Positions 34,488 through 43,511 of a DNA stretch of 64,000 nucleotides are shown piece after piece (position 1 is the first letter of the stretch; each line of letters opens with the position of its first letter). A model generated the notes under the pieces. That model was not told the DNA's origin. It searched no databases and saw nothing but the letters and a program-made list of their open reading frames with translations. The stretch is from Tumebacillus permanentifrigoris (lineage in GTDB: Bacteria; Bacillota; Bacilli; Tumebacillales; Tumebacillaceae). The position numbers and the translations under genes are program-made. Location of the stretch: the NCBI RefSeq assembly GCF_003148565.1, contig NZ_QGGL01000001.1, positions 429,792 to 493,791 on the forward strand, written 5' to 3'.

Positions 34488-35000
34488 ATGTATACGTATT
34501 CCCCCTGCTCGAAATCTTCCGCGTACCCGGTGAACCATCGCGCATCCTCAGCGATGCCGTACTACCCGATGCCTGTGCCCGTAACCATGCCGATCCATCC
34601 GGGGATGGCCTATCCGCAGATGCCGATGCAAATGCAACCACAATCCCAGATGCCGACGGGACCACAGTCGCAGATTCCGATGGGACCAACCACCGACATC
34701 CCGAATGCGATTGGCGGTCCAGGTGAGGAATCCTACCTCGAAAACATCCTGCGCTTCAACCGTGGCAAGGTGGCTACCTTTTACCTGACCTTTGAAAACA
34801 ACACCCAGTGGAACGCCAAGATCGTCCGTGGCCGCATCGAAACCGCTGGACGTGACCACATCATCGTCAGCGACCCGCAAACCGGCAAGCGCTTCTTGCT
34901 CCAGATGATCAACCTCGACTGGGTGGAATTCGACGGCCCGATCGCGTACATCCCGCCGAAACTCCCCCCGTCCATCGCGCAAGACTTGACGACGGGCTGA
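34488..35000 (+). CDS. gerQ: Spore coat protein GerQ
   Basis: A 170-residue coat protein. Residues 1-75 are low complexity, rich in Pro, Met and Gln (PMQMQPQSQMPTGPQSQIPM). The C-terminal 95 residues form the conserved GerQ domain (EESYLENILRFNRGKVATFY, then TGKRFLLQMINLDWVEF). In Bacillus, GerQ is cross-linked by transglutaminase Tgl and is required for CwlJ-dependent germination. The Gln-rich head could offer cross-linking sites. The ribosome site GGGAG is rather distant. The stop codon lies at the start of a 66-base tandem duplication. Confidence 0.93.
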   Translation: MYTYSPCSKSSAYPVNHRASSAMPYYPMPVPVTMPIHPGMAYPQMPMQMQPQSQMPTGPQSQIPMGPTTDIPNAIGGPGEESYLENILRFNRGKVATFYLTFENNTQWNAKIVRGRIETAGRDHIIVSDPQTGKRFLLQMINLDWVEFDGPIAYIPPKLPPSIAQDLTTG

Positions 35001-35025
35001 TGCTTGCCACAGGAGTAAACCAACA

Positions 35026-35051
35026 CGAAAAACCCTTGCTCAGCAAGGGTT
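35026..35051 (-). terminator. Distal copy of the duplicated terminator
   Basis: AACCCTTGC/GCAAGGGTT stem with loop TCA. On the minus strand it is followed by a short T-run, less pure than in the other copy. Confidence 0.6.
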
Positions 35052-35091
35052 CTGGTTCATGGCTGATGCTCTCCCGAGGAGTACACGCTAG

Positions 35092-35117
35092 GAAAAAACC
35101 CTTGCTCAGCAAGGGTT
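35092..35117 (-). terminator. Proximal copy of the duplicated terminator, end of the WXG100 gene
   Basis: Same nine-pair stem, followed on the minus strand by six T. It lies 29 bases beyond the WXG100 stop codon. Confidence 0.75.
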
Positions 35118-35145
35118 CTGGTTCTAGCGGGTGTCTGTGTCAGTT

Positions 35146-35424
35146 TTACTTGGTGAACATCTTGGAATCGGTCTCGTGATAGGTGGTACCCGCGGTGTGC
35201 AGGTTGCTGGCGATCTCGCCCATCGCTTGGTTGAGGTGATCGAGCGAGCCGTGCAGACGGCGCCAGAGGTCGTTGAAGGCGCTGGCCGAACTGCCCGACC
35301 AGCCGCCAGATGCGCTGTTCGCCGCAGCGTTCAGGTTGCCGACCGTCGTGGAGATGTCGTGTACAATCGCATGGAACGAGTCTCCGGTGCTATGTAATTG
35401 TTCGGAATCCACCTGAATGTGCAT
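35146..35424 (-). CDS. WXG100-family (ESAT-6-like) protein
   Basis: A 92-residue helical hairpin protein with the central WSG turn (SGGWSGSSASAFNDLW, the WxG motif) between two amphipathic helices. Its C-terminus reads TYHETDSKMFTK, which holds a YxxxD-type secretion signal (YHETD). Start 35424 follows GGGAGGG. WXG100 proteins are secreted as dimers by type VII (Yuk/Ess) systems. No EssC, YukD or toxin gene is nearby, so it may be an orphan served by machinery elsewhere. Confidence 0.9.
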   Translation of the reverse strand: MHIQVDSEQLHSTGDSFHAIVHDISTTVGNLNAAANSASGGWSGSSASAFNDLWRRLHGSLDHLNQAMGEIASNLHTAGTTYHETDSKMFTK

Positions 35425-35496
35425 GTTGAACCCTCCCTGATGATCAGTACAATAGGTACTTCTACTATAGTACAAATTTCCGTTTTCTTCAAATTA

Positions 35497-35530
35497 AAAG
35501 ACCCCTTCGCACGATGCGAAAGGGTCTTTT
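35497..35530 (-). terminator. Terminator of the nitroreductase gene
   Basis: AAAGACCC(C)TTCGC pairs with GCGAAAGGGTCTTT, loop ACGAT. T-runs occur on both strands. A broken copy of this type of element is seen at about 49659. Confidence 0.8.
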
Positions 35531-35531
35531 T

Positions 35532-36158
35532 TTACAGGCGGTTGAAGCTCACGAATTCTCCGACGGGCTTGCGGTATCCGCGCGGACGGAGGCTGGTGGT
35601 ATCCTCCTGACCGATCGTGATCAGCATGACCGGCACGTAGCGCTCCGGCAGATTCAGCACGTTCGACAACTGCGCAGGGTCGAAGCCGATCATCGGGCAG
35701 GTGTCCCACCCGCGGTCTTTGGCGGTCAGCATGAACGTCATCGCCGCCAGCGAGGCGTTGCGGATCGCTTCCTCGCGTTGGAAGACGGGGCCGTTGCCTT
35801 CGTAGGTTCCGTTGATCATGTCAATCGTCTGATTGTACTCCAATTGGCTGATCACACCCAACTGGAGCAGGCCCTCATAAATTTGCGGAGCTTGCTGGTA
35901 GGCCAGCATGTCGCCGAGGACGACGACCACGGCCGAGGAAGACTTGACTTTGTATTGCTGGTAGGCCGCGTTGTAGACTTGCTCCTTCACATCTGGATCA
36001 TCAACAACGAGGAATTGTGCATGTTGCAGGTTGAACGCGGAGGGGCTGAATTTGACGAGGCCGAACATCTCTTCAAACTCTGAGCGCGGAATTTCGATGC
36101 CTTGGGTAAATTTGTTCGCGGAACGCCGTGTTTTGACAAGCATTTGGAAGTCAGACAT
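35532..36158 (-). CDS. Nitroreductase-family flavoprotein
   Basis: A 208-residue FMN-binding nitroreductase: TRRSANKFTQGIEI at residues 10-23 (FMN phosphate binding by Arg-Arg-Ser), FSPSAFNLQHAQFLV (FMN/substrate face), and a C-terminal GYRKPVGEFVSFNRL that wraps around the partner subunit. Similar to the YodC/YdgI/MhqN type of NAD(P)H oxidoreductase. Monocistronic, divergent from nothing close by. It would act in the cytoplasm on quinones or nitro compounds; the physiological substrate is unknown. Confidence 0.92.
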   Translation of the reverse strand: MSDFQMLVKTRRSANKFTQGIEIPRSEFEEMFGLVKFSPSAFNLQHAQFLVVDDPDVKEQVYNAAYQQYKVKSSSAVVVVLGDMLAYQQAPQIYEGLLQLGVISQLEYNQTIDMINGTYEGNGPVFQREEAIRNASLAAMTFMLTAKDRGWDTCPMIGFDPAQLSNVLNLPERYVPVMLITIGQEDTTSLRPRGYRKPVGEFVSFNRL

Positions 36159-36235
36159 TGTAGGAATCCCCCATTGGACCGAGTGGTTTTCAACTCATGA
36201 TACCCCACTTGGGAGAACTCCGTCTGTCATCCACT

Positions 36236-38539
36236 TCACAGTGCTTGCTGCAAAAACGGACTCATCTCCCCGGTGTAGTACACATGCAGTTCGTGCATCG
36301 CCCGCGTGCAGGCTGTGTAGAACAACCGGCGTTCGCTCTCTCGCCCGTAGACATCTGCAGAACCGTTGTAGAGGATCACGGCGTCAAACTCGACACCCTT
36401 GGCGAGATAGGCCGGGATGACCACGGTGCCATTTTCAAAAGAAGCGGTCTCCTGCCCGATCAACCGCACCGGGATCGTGCCGTTCAGCGCCTCAGATGCG
36501 ACACGGCTCTCGGCGGCCGTTTTGCAGATCACGGCGATGTTTTGATGCCCTGCCGCTTGCAAGGAACGGATGCGGTCGAGGATGTGCGCGTGCAAGTCCT
36601 CGTGATCGGCCACATGAGTGACCGTCGGCGGAAGTCCCTCGCGGTTGAACGGTTCAATCCGCTCGCCGCCGGGGATCATCCGGCGCGTGAACTCGACGAT
36701 CGGTCGCGTCGAGCGGTAACTGCGCGTCAGGATGAACGCCTCCGTCTCCTCAGGCGGATACAGTGCAGACACTGCTGTGAAGCCGGTGCTACCCGCCGCA
36801 TGGACGTAGATCGCTTGGTTGAAGTCGCCGAGCACCGTCATTTTCGCCCGAGGGAACAGTCGTTTCAAAAAGGCAAACTGGAACGCCGAGTAGTCTTGCG
36901 CTTCATCGACAAAGACATGGCGGATCGAGGTGTTGGTCTGGAAGCCTTCGATGCGCTCCTTCATGAACAGATACGGCGTGGCATCCTCATAGGCGAGTTC
37001 GGCGCGGTCGAGCCGGTCGATCGTCTGGGCACAGATCTCCGCCCAGTGCTGAGGTGCGTTTTCCAGCGGGCGTTCAAAAAGCTGACGGTAGATTCCCGGC
37101 AGGTCGAGGAACAACAGGCGACGCACGCGGGCGCGGATTTTTTTGAAACGCTCCTGCACGACCATGAAGGCGAGTTTCTCCTCCTCGCGCTGGTAGTCGT
37201 CAAATGAGTTCTGGGTGAACTTTTTCTTTTTGCGCAGGGAGCGGTAGGCTTGCAGGTAGGACTCCGTGTCAAGCAGTTGGATTTCCTCCTCCACCCACTC
37301 CTTGGTCAGTTCCTCCTCCGCTCGGACCTCCAGTTGTTGCAACAGCCAATCGGCGAGCAGTTTCATGCGGTTGGGCAAGGGCAGACTTCCCTGAAAGCTG
37401 TAGAACTGTTCGCGCAGTTGGTCGGCGGAGTAGATCACCTCGCCACGGAACTTGATGTTTTTGAACAGCAATCCTTCATGCCCGAGGTTGCTGAGGTAGC
37501 GTTCCAGCACCTCCATGAATTCGGTGGTCGCTTTGTATTGAATCCCCGCGATGCGTGCCTCGTAGCCTGGCTCCTGCATCGCGGTCAGGGAGTATTCCAT
37601 CTGGGTCAGTGGGTCTTCGAGATCGAACATCCGGCCGAGACGGTGTTCCAGATAGTCCACAAACGTGGTCTGTTGCATGTTCTCCTCGCCCAACTCGGGC
37701 AGGACGGTGGATACGTAGCTGTTGAACATCGTGTTCGGGGAGAACAGCACGATCTGGTTGGCGCTCAACACTTCACGGAAGCGATAGAGCAAGTAGGCGA
37801 CCCGTTGCAGCGCGGCAGAGGTCTTGCCGCTGCCTGCCGCGCCTTGGACGACGAGCAGACGAGCTTGCGTGTTGCGGATCATCTGGTTTTGTTCGCGCTG
37901 GATGGTGGCGACGATGCTTTTCATCTGGTGGTCCGCCTGTTTGCCGAGCACTTCCTGCAACAGTTCGTCGCCGATCGTCACACCGGTGTCAAACAGGCTG
38001 CGGATGTGGCCCTCGCGGATCATGTATTGACGCTTCAGCTCCAACTCGCCTGCGACAGTACCACCAGGGGTTTCGTAGTGTGCGGGACCGGGCGGATAGT
38101 CATAATAGAGGCTGGAGACGGGAGCTCGCCAATCGTAGACGAGAAATTCGTCCTCTGCTTCGTTGAGCAAGGTGGCGATTCCTAAGTAGATGCGATCGCT
38201 TGTGGACTCGCTGTCATCCTTGAAGTCGATGCGCCCGAAATAGGGCGACTGCTCCAGTCGAATGAGTTTTTTCAGTTGGTTTGACGCATGGGTGTGACGG
38301 CGTTCGCGTTCAGAGAGCACTTCGGCCTGTTGTCGCATGCTGGCGATCGTTTCAATGACATCATCTACATCTTCGAAGCTTACGGTCACATCGTCCCAAA
38401 AATGCTTGCGGATGTCGACGATGTCCTCACGCGTTGCTCCGACTGTTTCTTGCAGGGATTCGATTCGGGTTCCAATCTCATCGACGACCCGATCTACCCG
38501 TTGCTGTTCATCCTGCCACTCCTGCTCCGTCACGCTCAT
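36236..38539 (-). CDS. helD: HelD-like RNA polymerase-recycling helicase
   Basis: A 767-residue superfamily 1 ATPase. The N-terminal coiled coil at about 1-110 is the arm that enters the RNA polymerase secondary channel in HelD. The ATPase has Walker A VQGAAGSGKTSAAL, Walker B FVDEAQDYSAFQ, motif GDFNQAIY and motif LTRSYRSTRPIVEF. Start 38539 follows AAAGGAG. HelD dissociates stalled RNA polymerase and can also protect it from rifamycins in some Gram-positives. Monocistronic, with a perfect TATAAT (38594-38599) upstream. Confidence 0.92.
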   Translation of the reverse strand: MSVTEQEWQDEQQRVDRVVDEIGTRIESLQETVGATREDIVDIRKHFWDDVTVSFEDVDDVIETIASMRQQAEVLSERERRHTHASNQLKKLIRLEQSPYFGRIDFKDDSESTSDRIYLGIATLLNEAEDEFLVYDWRAPVSSLYYDYPPGPAHYETPGGTVAGELELKRQYMIREGHIRSLFDTGVTIGDELLQEVLGKQADHQMKSIVATIQREQNQMIRNTQARLLVVQGAAGSGKTSAALQRVAYLLYRFREVLSANQIVLFSPNTMFNSYVSTVLPELGEENMQQTTFVDYLEHRLGRMFDLEDPLTQMEYSLTAMQEPGYEARIAGIQYKATTEFMEVLERYLSNLGHEGLLFKNIKFRGEVIYSADQLREQFYSFQGSLPLPNRMKLLADWLLQQLEVRAEEELTKEWVEEEIQLLDTESYLQAYRSLRKKKKFTQNSFDDYQREEEKLAFMVVQERFKKIRARVRRLLFLDLPGIYRQLFERPLENAPQHWAEICAQTIDRLDRAELAYEDATPYLFMKERIEGFQTNTSIRHVFVDEAQDYSAFQFAFLKRLFPRAKMTVLGDFNQAIYVHAAGSTGFTAVSALYPPEETEAFILTRSYRSTRPIVEFTRRMIPGGERIEPFNREGLPPTVTHVADHEDLHAHILDRIRSLQAAGHQNIAVICKTAAESRVASEALNGTIPVRLIGQETASFENGTVVIPAYLAKGVEFDAVILYNGSADVYGRESERRLFYTACTRAMHELHVYYTGEMSPFLQQAL

Positions 38540-38686
38540 CGAACCACTCCTTTTCACAACGGTTGACAATGTAGGGTTTATTGTGCTACCATTATAATGG
38601 ATTGATTTACTGAAATTTTCCTAACCCTATAAACGAACACTCCTCATTGTAGCATGGGGTTTTCTGGGTTTCAATATGTATTGGAG

Positions 38687-38720
38687 AAAACGGTGGTGCC
38701 TTGGTGCCTCCGTTTTTTTT
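38687..38720 (+). terminator. Hairpin terminator in the leader of the efflux gene
   Basis: AAAACGG-T-GGTG-C pairs with GGTGCC-T-CCGTTTT around a CUUG tetraloop and is followed by eight T. It lies 148 bases before the MFS start, with no complete gene in front of it on this strand. It may therefore be an attenuator. Confidence 0.55.
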
Positions 38721-38867
38721 ATGTCACTGCTCTAGGGTTCCCTACTTCCTCTCGTCATCCACCTTCAGACTGATATTTGGGCGCGGCTGGCGACGGAGGG
38801 CACTATATTGGCTTCATGGTACGCTTTTTTTAGTTGTAATTATTCGTAAAAGGAAGTGATTGTTTTC

Positions 38868-40400
38868 ATGTCAGGAAAACAAACGAGACTCGCGCCCGTC
38901 GTCATCGGGTTGCTGCTCGGAATGTTCATCGCGGCGCTGGACAACACGATCGTCTCCACCGCGATGGGCTCGATCGTCGGAGATCTCGGCGGTCTCGACA
39001 AATTCGTCTGGGTGACCTCCGCCTACTTGGTCGCCGAGATGGCCGGCATGCCGATCTTCGGGAAGCTGTCCGACATGTATGGACGGAAGCGCTTTTTCGT
39101 CCTCGGGATCGGGTTGTTCCTGCTCGGGTCGATTCTCTGCGGTACGGCACAGAACATCGTACAACTGAGCATCTACCGGGCGATCCAAGGGATCGGCGGC
39201 AGTGCGCTGATGCCGATCGCCTTCACGATCGTCTGGGATGTGTTCCCGCCTTCCTTGCGGGCCAAGATGAGCGGGATCTTTGGCGCGGTGTTCGGTCTGT
39301 CCAGTATCTTCGGGCCGCTGTTGGGCGCGTACATTACCGATTACATCAACTGGCGCTGGGTGTTCTACATCAACGTTCCGCTCGGTCTCGTCGCGCTGGG
39401 TCTGATCACGGTCTTCTACCGCGAATCACTCCAGCACTCCGCACAAAAAATCGACTGGTGGGGCGCGAGCACGTTGGTCTCCTCTGTCGTCTCGCTGATG
39501 TTCGCACTGGAACTGGGCGGCAATAAGTACGCGTGGGACTCCCCGCAGATCCTCTCGCTGTTTGCGGCGTTTGGCTTGCTGTTCGTCGGCTTCCTCTATG
39601 CGGAGACCAAGGCGGAAGACCCGATCATCCCGTTCCAGATGTTCAAGCGTCGGCTGTTTGCCGCCACGAACCTCGTCGGGCTGTTCTATGGCGCTACATT
39701 CCTCGTCTCCACGGTGTACATCCCGATCTACATCCAAGGGGTGATGGGCGGTACGGCGACGAATTCCGGCCTGCTGTTGCTGCCGATGATGGTCGGCACG
39801 ACGATTGCAGCACCGCTGGGGGCGCAGTTCTCCAGCAAGTTTAGTTACCGCAACATCATGATCCTCTCGACGGCGATCCTCGTGACCGGGATTTGTCTGC
39901 TCGGGACGCTGACGACGGAGACGTCGCGCACGTTGGTCACGGTCTATATGGTCATCATCGGCCTCGGCACCGGGGCTTCGTTCTCGGTGCTCAGCATGGC
40001 GGCGATTCACAACATCGACGCGAGACAGCGCGGCACGGCGAGTTCGACCAACTCGTTCCTCCGCTCGTTCGGGATGACGCTGGGGATTACGATCTTCGGG
40101 GTCATCCAGCGGAATCTGTTCACTGACAAGATGACCGCGTCGCTCGGTGCTGCCCAGTTCGGTGGTGCAGACGCTTCCAGCGACCCGCGTGGTCTGCTCT
40201 CCCCGGTTGCGCGGGCGCTGATCCCTGCTCCGGTGCTGGAGAAGATCACGGAGGCCCTGTCCGCATCGATTGCCACGACGTTCCTCTGGACGCTGGTGCC
40301 GGCCCTGATTGCCTTCGGATTTGTCCTGATGATGGGCAAGGAGAAAATGGTGCCAGAAGCGGTGCAACAGATGCCCCCTGCGAAGAGTGTGGAGGCGTAA
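38868..40400 (+). CDS. DHA2-family drug efflux MFS transporter (14 TM)
   Basis: A 510-residue MFS protein with about 14 membrane helices. DHA2 signatures: LDNTIVSTAMGSI in helix 1 (motif D1), the loop GKLSDMYGRKRFF (motif A) and GSALMPIAFTIV (motif C region). Similar to EmrB/QacA/Mdr. Start ATG 38868 follows AAGGAAG. The GTG 12 bases upstream is too close to that site. It would export drugs by proton exchange. A terminator-like hairpin in its leader hints at inducible expression. Confidence 0.92.
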   Translation: MSGKQTRLAPVVIGLLLGMFIAALDNTIVSTAMGSIVGDLGGLDKFVWVTSAYLVAEMAGMPIFGKLSDMYGRKRFFVLGIGLFLLGSILCGTAQNIVQLSIYRAIQGIGGSALMPIAFTIVWDVFPPSLRAKMSGIFGAVFGLSSIFGPLLGAYITDYINWRWVFYINVPLGLVALGLITVFYRESLQHSAQKIDWWGASTLVSSVVSLMFALELGGNKYAWDSPQILSLFAAFGLLFVGFLYAETKAEDPIIPFQMFKRRLFAATNLVGLFYGATFLVSTVYIPIYIQGVMGGTATNSGLLLLPMMVGTTIAAPLGAQFSSKFSYRNIMILSTAILVTGICLLGTLTTETSRTLVTVYMVIIGLGTGASFSVLSMAAIHNIDARQRGTASSTNSFLRSFGMTLGITIFGVIQRNLFTDKMTASLGAAQFGGADASSDPRGLLSPVARALIPAPVLEKITEALSASIATTFLWTLVPALIAFGFVLMMGKEKMVPEAVQQMPPAKSVEA

Positions 40401-40410
40401 CTATAGATCG

Positions 40411-40450
40411 GAAAAAAGCTCCTGTGCGTGTGTGCACAGGAGCTTTTTTT
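40411..40450. terminator. Bidirectional terminator between the efflux gene and the sugar locus
   Basis: AAAAAAGCTCCTGTGC pairs with GCACAGGAGCTTTTTT. It ends the efflux gene and the convergent isomerase operon. Confidence 0.9.
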
Positions 40451-40479
40451 GCCTACTCGGGTAGGGTTTCATCGTGGCG

Positions 40480-41448
40480 CTAAGCCCACCAGACGTTGTC
40501 GTGCTTCTCGCGGATCACCTGTTGCTTCAGGAAGGCAACCGCCTTTTGGAACCCTTCGTCAACCGCCATCAGGCTGTCCTCGTGCTCGATGCTGAGCGTG
40601 CCGTTGTAGCCGACCAATTGCAGGGCGCTGATGATGTCACGCCATGTTTTTTCCCCGTGTCCGTAGCCGACGGTGCGGAAAATCCAAGAGCGCTGCAATT
40701 CGTCGCGGTAACTCTTGGTGTCGAGCACTCCTTGCAAGGACATGTTGCGGGTGTCAAATGCGGTGTCTTTGGCATGGAAATGGAAGATCGCGTCCTTTTG
40801 CCCCAATTCCTTGATGCACGCCACCGGGTCCATGCCTTGCCAGAACAGGTGGCTCGGGTCAAAGTTCATGCCGATCGTGTCGCCACAGGTCTCACGCAGG
40901 CGCAGCATGGTCTCGGTGTTGTAGACCACGAACCCTGGATGCGCTTCGATGGCGACGCGCACGCCATGTTCCTGTAAAAACTGGTGCTGGCGGGACCAGT
41001 AGGGAATCACTTTCTCCTGCCACTGCCAGTCGAGCACCTTCGTGAACTCCTCCGGCCACGGGCAGGTCACCCAGACCGGGTTCTGCGACGTGTCGGACTC
41101 ACCCGGACAGCCGGAGAAAGTGATGACATCCAGACCGCCCAGCTCGGCGGCGAGGCGCACGGTGTTTTCGAAGTCCTCATGATATTGGCGGGCGACTTCT
41201 GCATTCGGATGCAGCGGATTCCCGTGACAGCTGAGGGCGCTGATCTCCAAGCCGCGATCTTGCACGGCCTGCGCAAATGCACGCAGTTTGGCTTTGTCGG
41301 CCAGCAATTCGGCAGGGTCGCAATGCGCCTTGCCCGGATAGCCGCCTGTGCCGATCTCGACCGTGTCCAGACCGCTTTTCGCCACATAATCGAGCGCTTC
41401 GGTCAAGGATCGATCCCCGAACAGCACCATAAATACACCCAGTTTCAT
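40480..41448 (-). CDS. Sugar phosphate isomerase/epimerase, xylose-isomerase-like TIM barrel
   Basis: A 322-residue AP-endonuclease-2-type TIM barrel. Metal ligands are visible as the Glu in VAIEAHPGF, Asp in NFDPSHLFWQG, His in FHFHAKD and Glu in LSIEHED. This set matches IolE/IolI and sugar epimerases acting on free or keto sugars. Last gene of the short operon Gfo/Idh-thuA-isomerase. The three together look like an oxidation and isomerisation route for a sugar or cyclitol imported by the ABC transporter 6 kb away. Confidence 0.9.
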   Translation of the reverse strand: MKLGVFMVLFGDRSLTEALDYVAKSGLDTVEIGTGGYPGKAHCDPAELLADKAKLRAFAQAVQDRGLEISALSCHGNPLHPNAEVARQYHEDFENTVRLAAELGGLDVITFSGCPGESDTSQNPVWVTCPWPEEFTKVLDWQWQEKVIPYWSRQHQFLQEHGVRVAIEAHPGFVVYNTETMLRLRETCGDTIGMNFDPSHLFWQGMDPVACIKELGQKDAIFHFHAKDTAFDTRNMSLQGVLDTKSYRDELQRSWIFRTVGYGHGEKTWRDIISALQLVGYNGTLSIEHEDSLMAVDEGFQKAVAFLKQQVIREKHDNVWWA

Positions 41449-41474
41449 CTCGTTCCCTTCCTCTCACGTTGCGA

Positions 41475-42212
41475 TTAGGCTTCTTGGTTGGTCAGCACTT
41501 CCAACGGTTTGGCATTGCCGTAGACCGGTGTCGGCCCTTGCGTCGAATGCGCCCAGTTTACCGCATTGGCGATCACTTTTTGAATCTGGGCGTTGTGATA
41601 GGTCGGATGGGTTTCATGGCCAGGGCGGAAGTAGAAGATCTTGCCGCCACCACGGCGGAACGTGCAACCGCTGCGGAACACTTCGCCGCCAGCAAACCAC
41701 GAGACCATCACCAATTCATCAGGAGTCGGGATATCAAAGTGCTCCCCGTACATCTCCTCGTGCTCCAGATCGATATACTCCCCGATCCCACTGACGATCG
41801 GATGCGTCGGATCGACGACCCACAGGCGTTCATTCTCGCCCGCTTCCCGCCACTTCAGATCACAGGACGTCCCCATCAGGCGCTTGAAGACTTTCGAGAA
41901 ATGGCCGGAGTGCAGGACGATCAGCCCCATGCCCTTCCAGACGCGCTCCACCACTTTGGCTACCACCGCGTCGCTCACTTCATCATGCGCGACATGGCCC
42001 CACCAGATCAGCACATCTGTCGCGTCCAGCACAGCGTCTGTCAGCCCGTGTTCCGGCTCATCGAGCGTGGCGGTGCGCACAGCGTGTCCTTGCTCAGCGA
42101 GCGGTTCGGCGATCGCCTGATGAATTCCGTTCGGGTAGACCTCCCGCACCTTTTCGTTTTTCAGTTCGTGCCGATATTCATTCCAGACCGTAACGCGGAT
42201 TCCTGTGCTCAT
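41475..42212 (-). CDS. thuA: ThuA-family protein (trehalose utilisation type)
   Basis: A 245-residue class I glutamine-amidotransferase-like fold: [10 protein letters not shown] near the start, [32 protein letters not shown] (nucleophile-elbow position occupied by His-Ser-Gly) and [13 protein letters not shown]. ThuA in rhizobia works in trehalose and sucrose catabolism through 3-keto sugars together with a Gfo/Idh partner. Here the same pairing occurs: the oxidoreductase gene ends just five bases upstream. Confidence 0.88.
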   Translation of the reverse strand: MSTGIRVTVWNEYRHELKNEKVREVYPNGIHQAIAEPLAEQGHAVRTATLDEPEHGLTDAVLDATDVLIWWGHVAHDEVSDAVVAKVVERVWKGMGLIVLHSGHFSKVFKRLMGTSCDLKWREAGENERLWVVDPTHPIVSGIGEYIDLEHEEMYGEHFDIPTPDELVMVSWFAGGEVFRSGCTFRRGGGKIFYFRPGHETHPTYHNAQIQKVIANAVNWAHSTQGPTPVYGNAKPLEVLTNQEA

Positions 42213-42217
42213 CTCGG

Positions 42218-43318
42218 TTATCTCCTTTGTCCTGATTCATCGAAATAAATCGCCTCGCCCGTTTTGGCGGAGTCATAGATCGCCTGCAAGATCTCCGTCA
42301 CCACCAACGCTTCCTCCGGTTTCACAACCGGCTCGGTGTCTTCGAGGATCGACCGAATCCAAGATCGCGCTTCCAGATCAGCGGCGCTCTCCGTACTGCC
42401 GTCATAGAAGTCCACGCCCTTGCCTTCCAACTCGATCTCACGCGTGTACAAGCGACCGAGGTCCTCTCCGTTGATGCGCAGACCATTCAGCATGTCAGCG
42501 CCACCCTTGGTGCCGGACAGCGTACATTTCGCTTCCCCCGTTTGCAACGAGTTCAGCGCCCAGCTCGATTCGAGCACGATCGTCGCCCCATCCTGCATGA
42601 CGATGAAGCCAAATGCCGAGTCTTCCACCGTGAACTTCTCAGGGTCCCACGGGCCCCACGCATTGGCCGCGTTTTTCATCTTGCCCAGTTGATGATGGGT
42701 GGTGCCGACCACCAGTTTCGGCTTGTAGTTGTTCATCATCCACAGCGTCAGGTCCAGCGCGTGTGTCCCGATGTCGATCAGCGGGCCACCGCCCTGCTTC
42801 TCCTCATCCAAGAACACGCCCCACGTCGGCACCGCACGGCGGCGGATCGCATGCGCCTTCGCATAATAGATGTGACCCAAGTCGCCACGCTCACAGATCT
42901 CGTGCAAGTAGCGGCTGTCGCTGCGGAAACGGTTTTGGTACCCGATCGACAGCTTCTTGCCCGTGCGGCGCGCCGCTTCGACCATCGCCTTGGCACCGGC
43001 GACCGTCTTGTCCATCGGCTTTTCACACATGACATGCTTGCCTGCTTCCAGAGCAGCCACCGTGATCTCCGCGTGCGTGTCATTCGGCGTGCAGATATGT
43101 ACCACGTCGATCGAGGCATCCTGCAGCAGTTCTCGATAATCGGTATAGACTTTTCCGTCCTCGTTGCCAAAGTCCGCCCGTGCGGAGATGGCGGCACTCT
43201 CTACGATGTCACAAAAAGCAACCATCTCCACCTCGGCCAGTTTCTTCAGACTCGCCATGTGCTTACCACGCGCAATGCCATTGCAACCGATGATGCCTAC
43301 TCTAAGTTTTTGAGTCAC
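42218..43318 (-). CDS. Gfo/Idh/MocA-family sugar oxidoreductase
   Basis: A 366-residue NAD(P)-dependent dehydrogenase. GTG start at 43318 has GGAGGG upstream. The Rossmann fold shows [13 protein letters not shown]; the catalytic motif is EKPMDKT (Lys), and the C-terminal domain has [14 protein letters not shown] (Asp/His pair). It would oxidise a sugar or cyclitol to its keto form. First gene of the operon transcribed away from the LacI-type regulator, behind two operator palindromes. Confidence 0.92.
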   Translation of the reverse strand: MTQKLRVGIIGCNGIARGKHMASLKKLAEVEMVAFCDIVESAAISARADFGNEDGKVYTDYRELLQDASIDVVHICTPNDTHAEITVAALEAGKHVMCEKPMDKTVAGAKAMVEAARRTGKKLSIGYQNRFRSDSRYLHEICERGDLGHIYYAKAHAIRRRAVPTWGVFLDEEKQGGGPLIDIGTHALDLTLWMMNNYKPKLVVGTTHHQLGKMKNAANAWGPWDPEKFTVEDSAFGFIVMQDGATIVLESSWALNSLQTGEAKCTLSGTKGGADMLNGLRINGEDLGRLYTREIELEGKGVDFYDGSTESAADLEARSWIRSILEDTEPVVKPEEALVVTEILQAIYDSAKTGEAIYFDESGQRR

Positions 43319-43338
43319 GTTGATCCCTCCAGGTCGGA

Positions 43339-43351
43339 TAAAACGTTTTCT
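43339..43351. promoter_or_regulatory. LacI-type operator O1
   Basis: AAAACGTTTT palindrome (43340-43349) with central CG, 21 bases before the Gfo/Idh start codon. Confidence 0.65.
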
Positions 43352-43393
43352 AGCGTTGATGTCCATATGGGATAGACCGCCTCATCAGCGCTC

Positions 43394-43407
43394 AGAAAAC
43401 GTTTTCT
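43394..43407. promoter_or_regulatory. LacI-type operator O2
   Basis: AGAAAACGTTTTCT is a perfect 14-base palindrome. Its centre is 56 bases from O1, between the divergent regulator and Gfo/Idh promoters. The pair could support looping. Confidence 0.75.
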
Positions 43408-43511
43408 TGCTGAGAATTTCTCATAAATCTAATCTTTTGTCAACTACTCACTTGCTCGTGTGTGCCATTTTCAGGTACATTGGTCTCAGTGCAAGAGGAA
43501 GAGGTGTGAGT

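Larger units (their letters stand above)
34995..35126. repeat. Tandem duplication of a 66-base terminator unit
   Basis: Copies at 34995-35060 and 35061-35126 both begin GGCTGATGCT and end in a hairpin unit ending TCTGGTTC. The hairpin halves are identical (AACCCTTGC-TCA-GCAAGGGTT); the middles have diverged. Confidence 0.85.
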
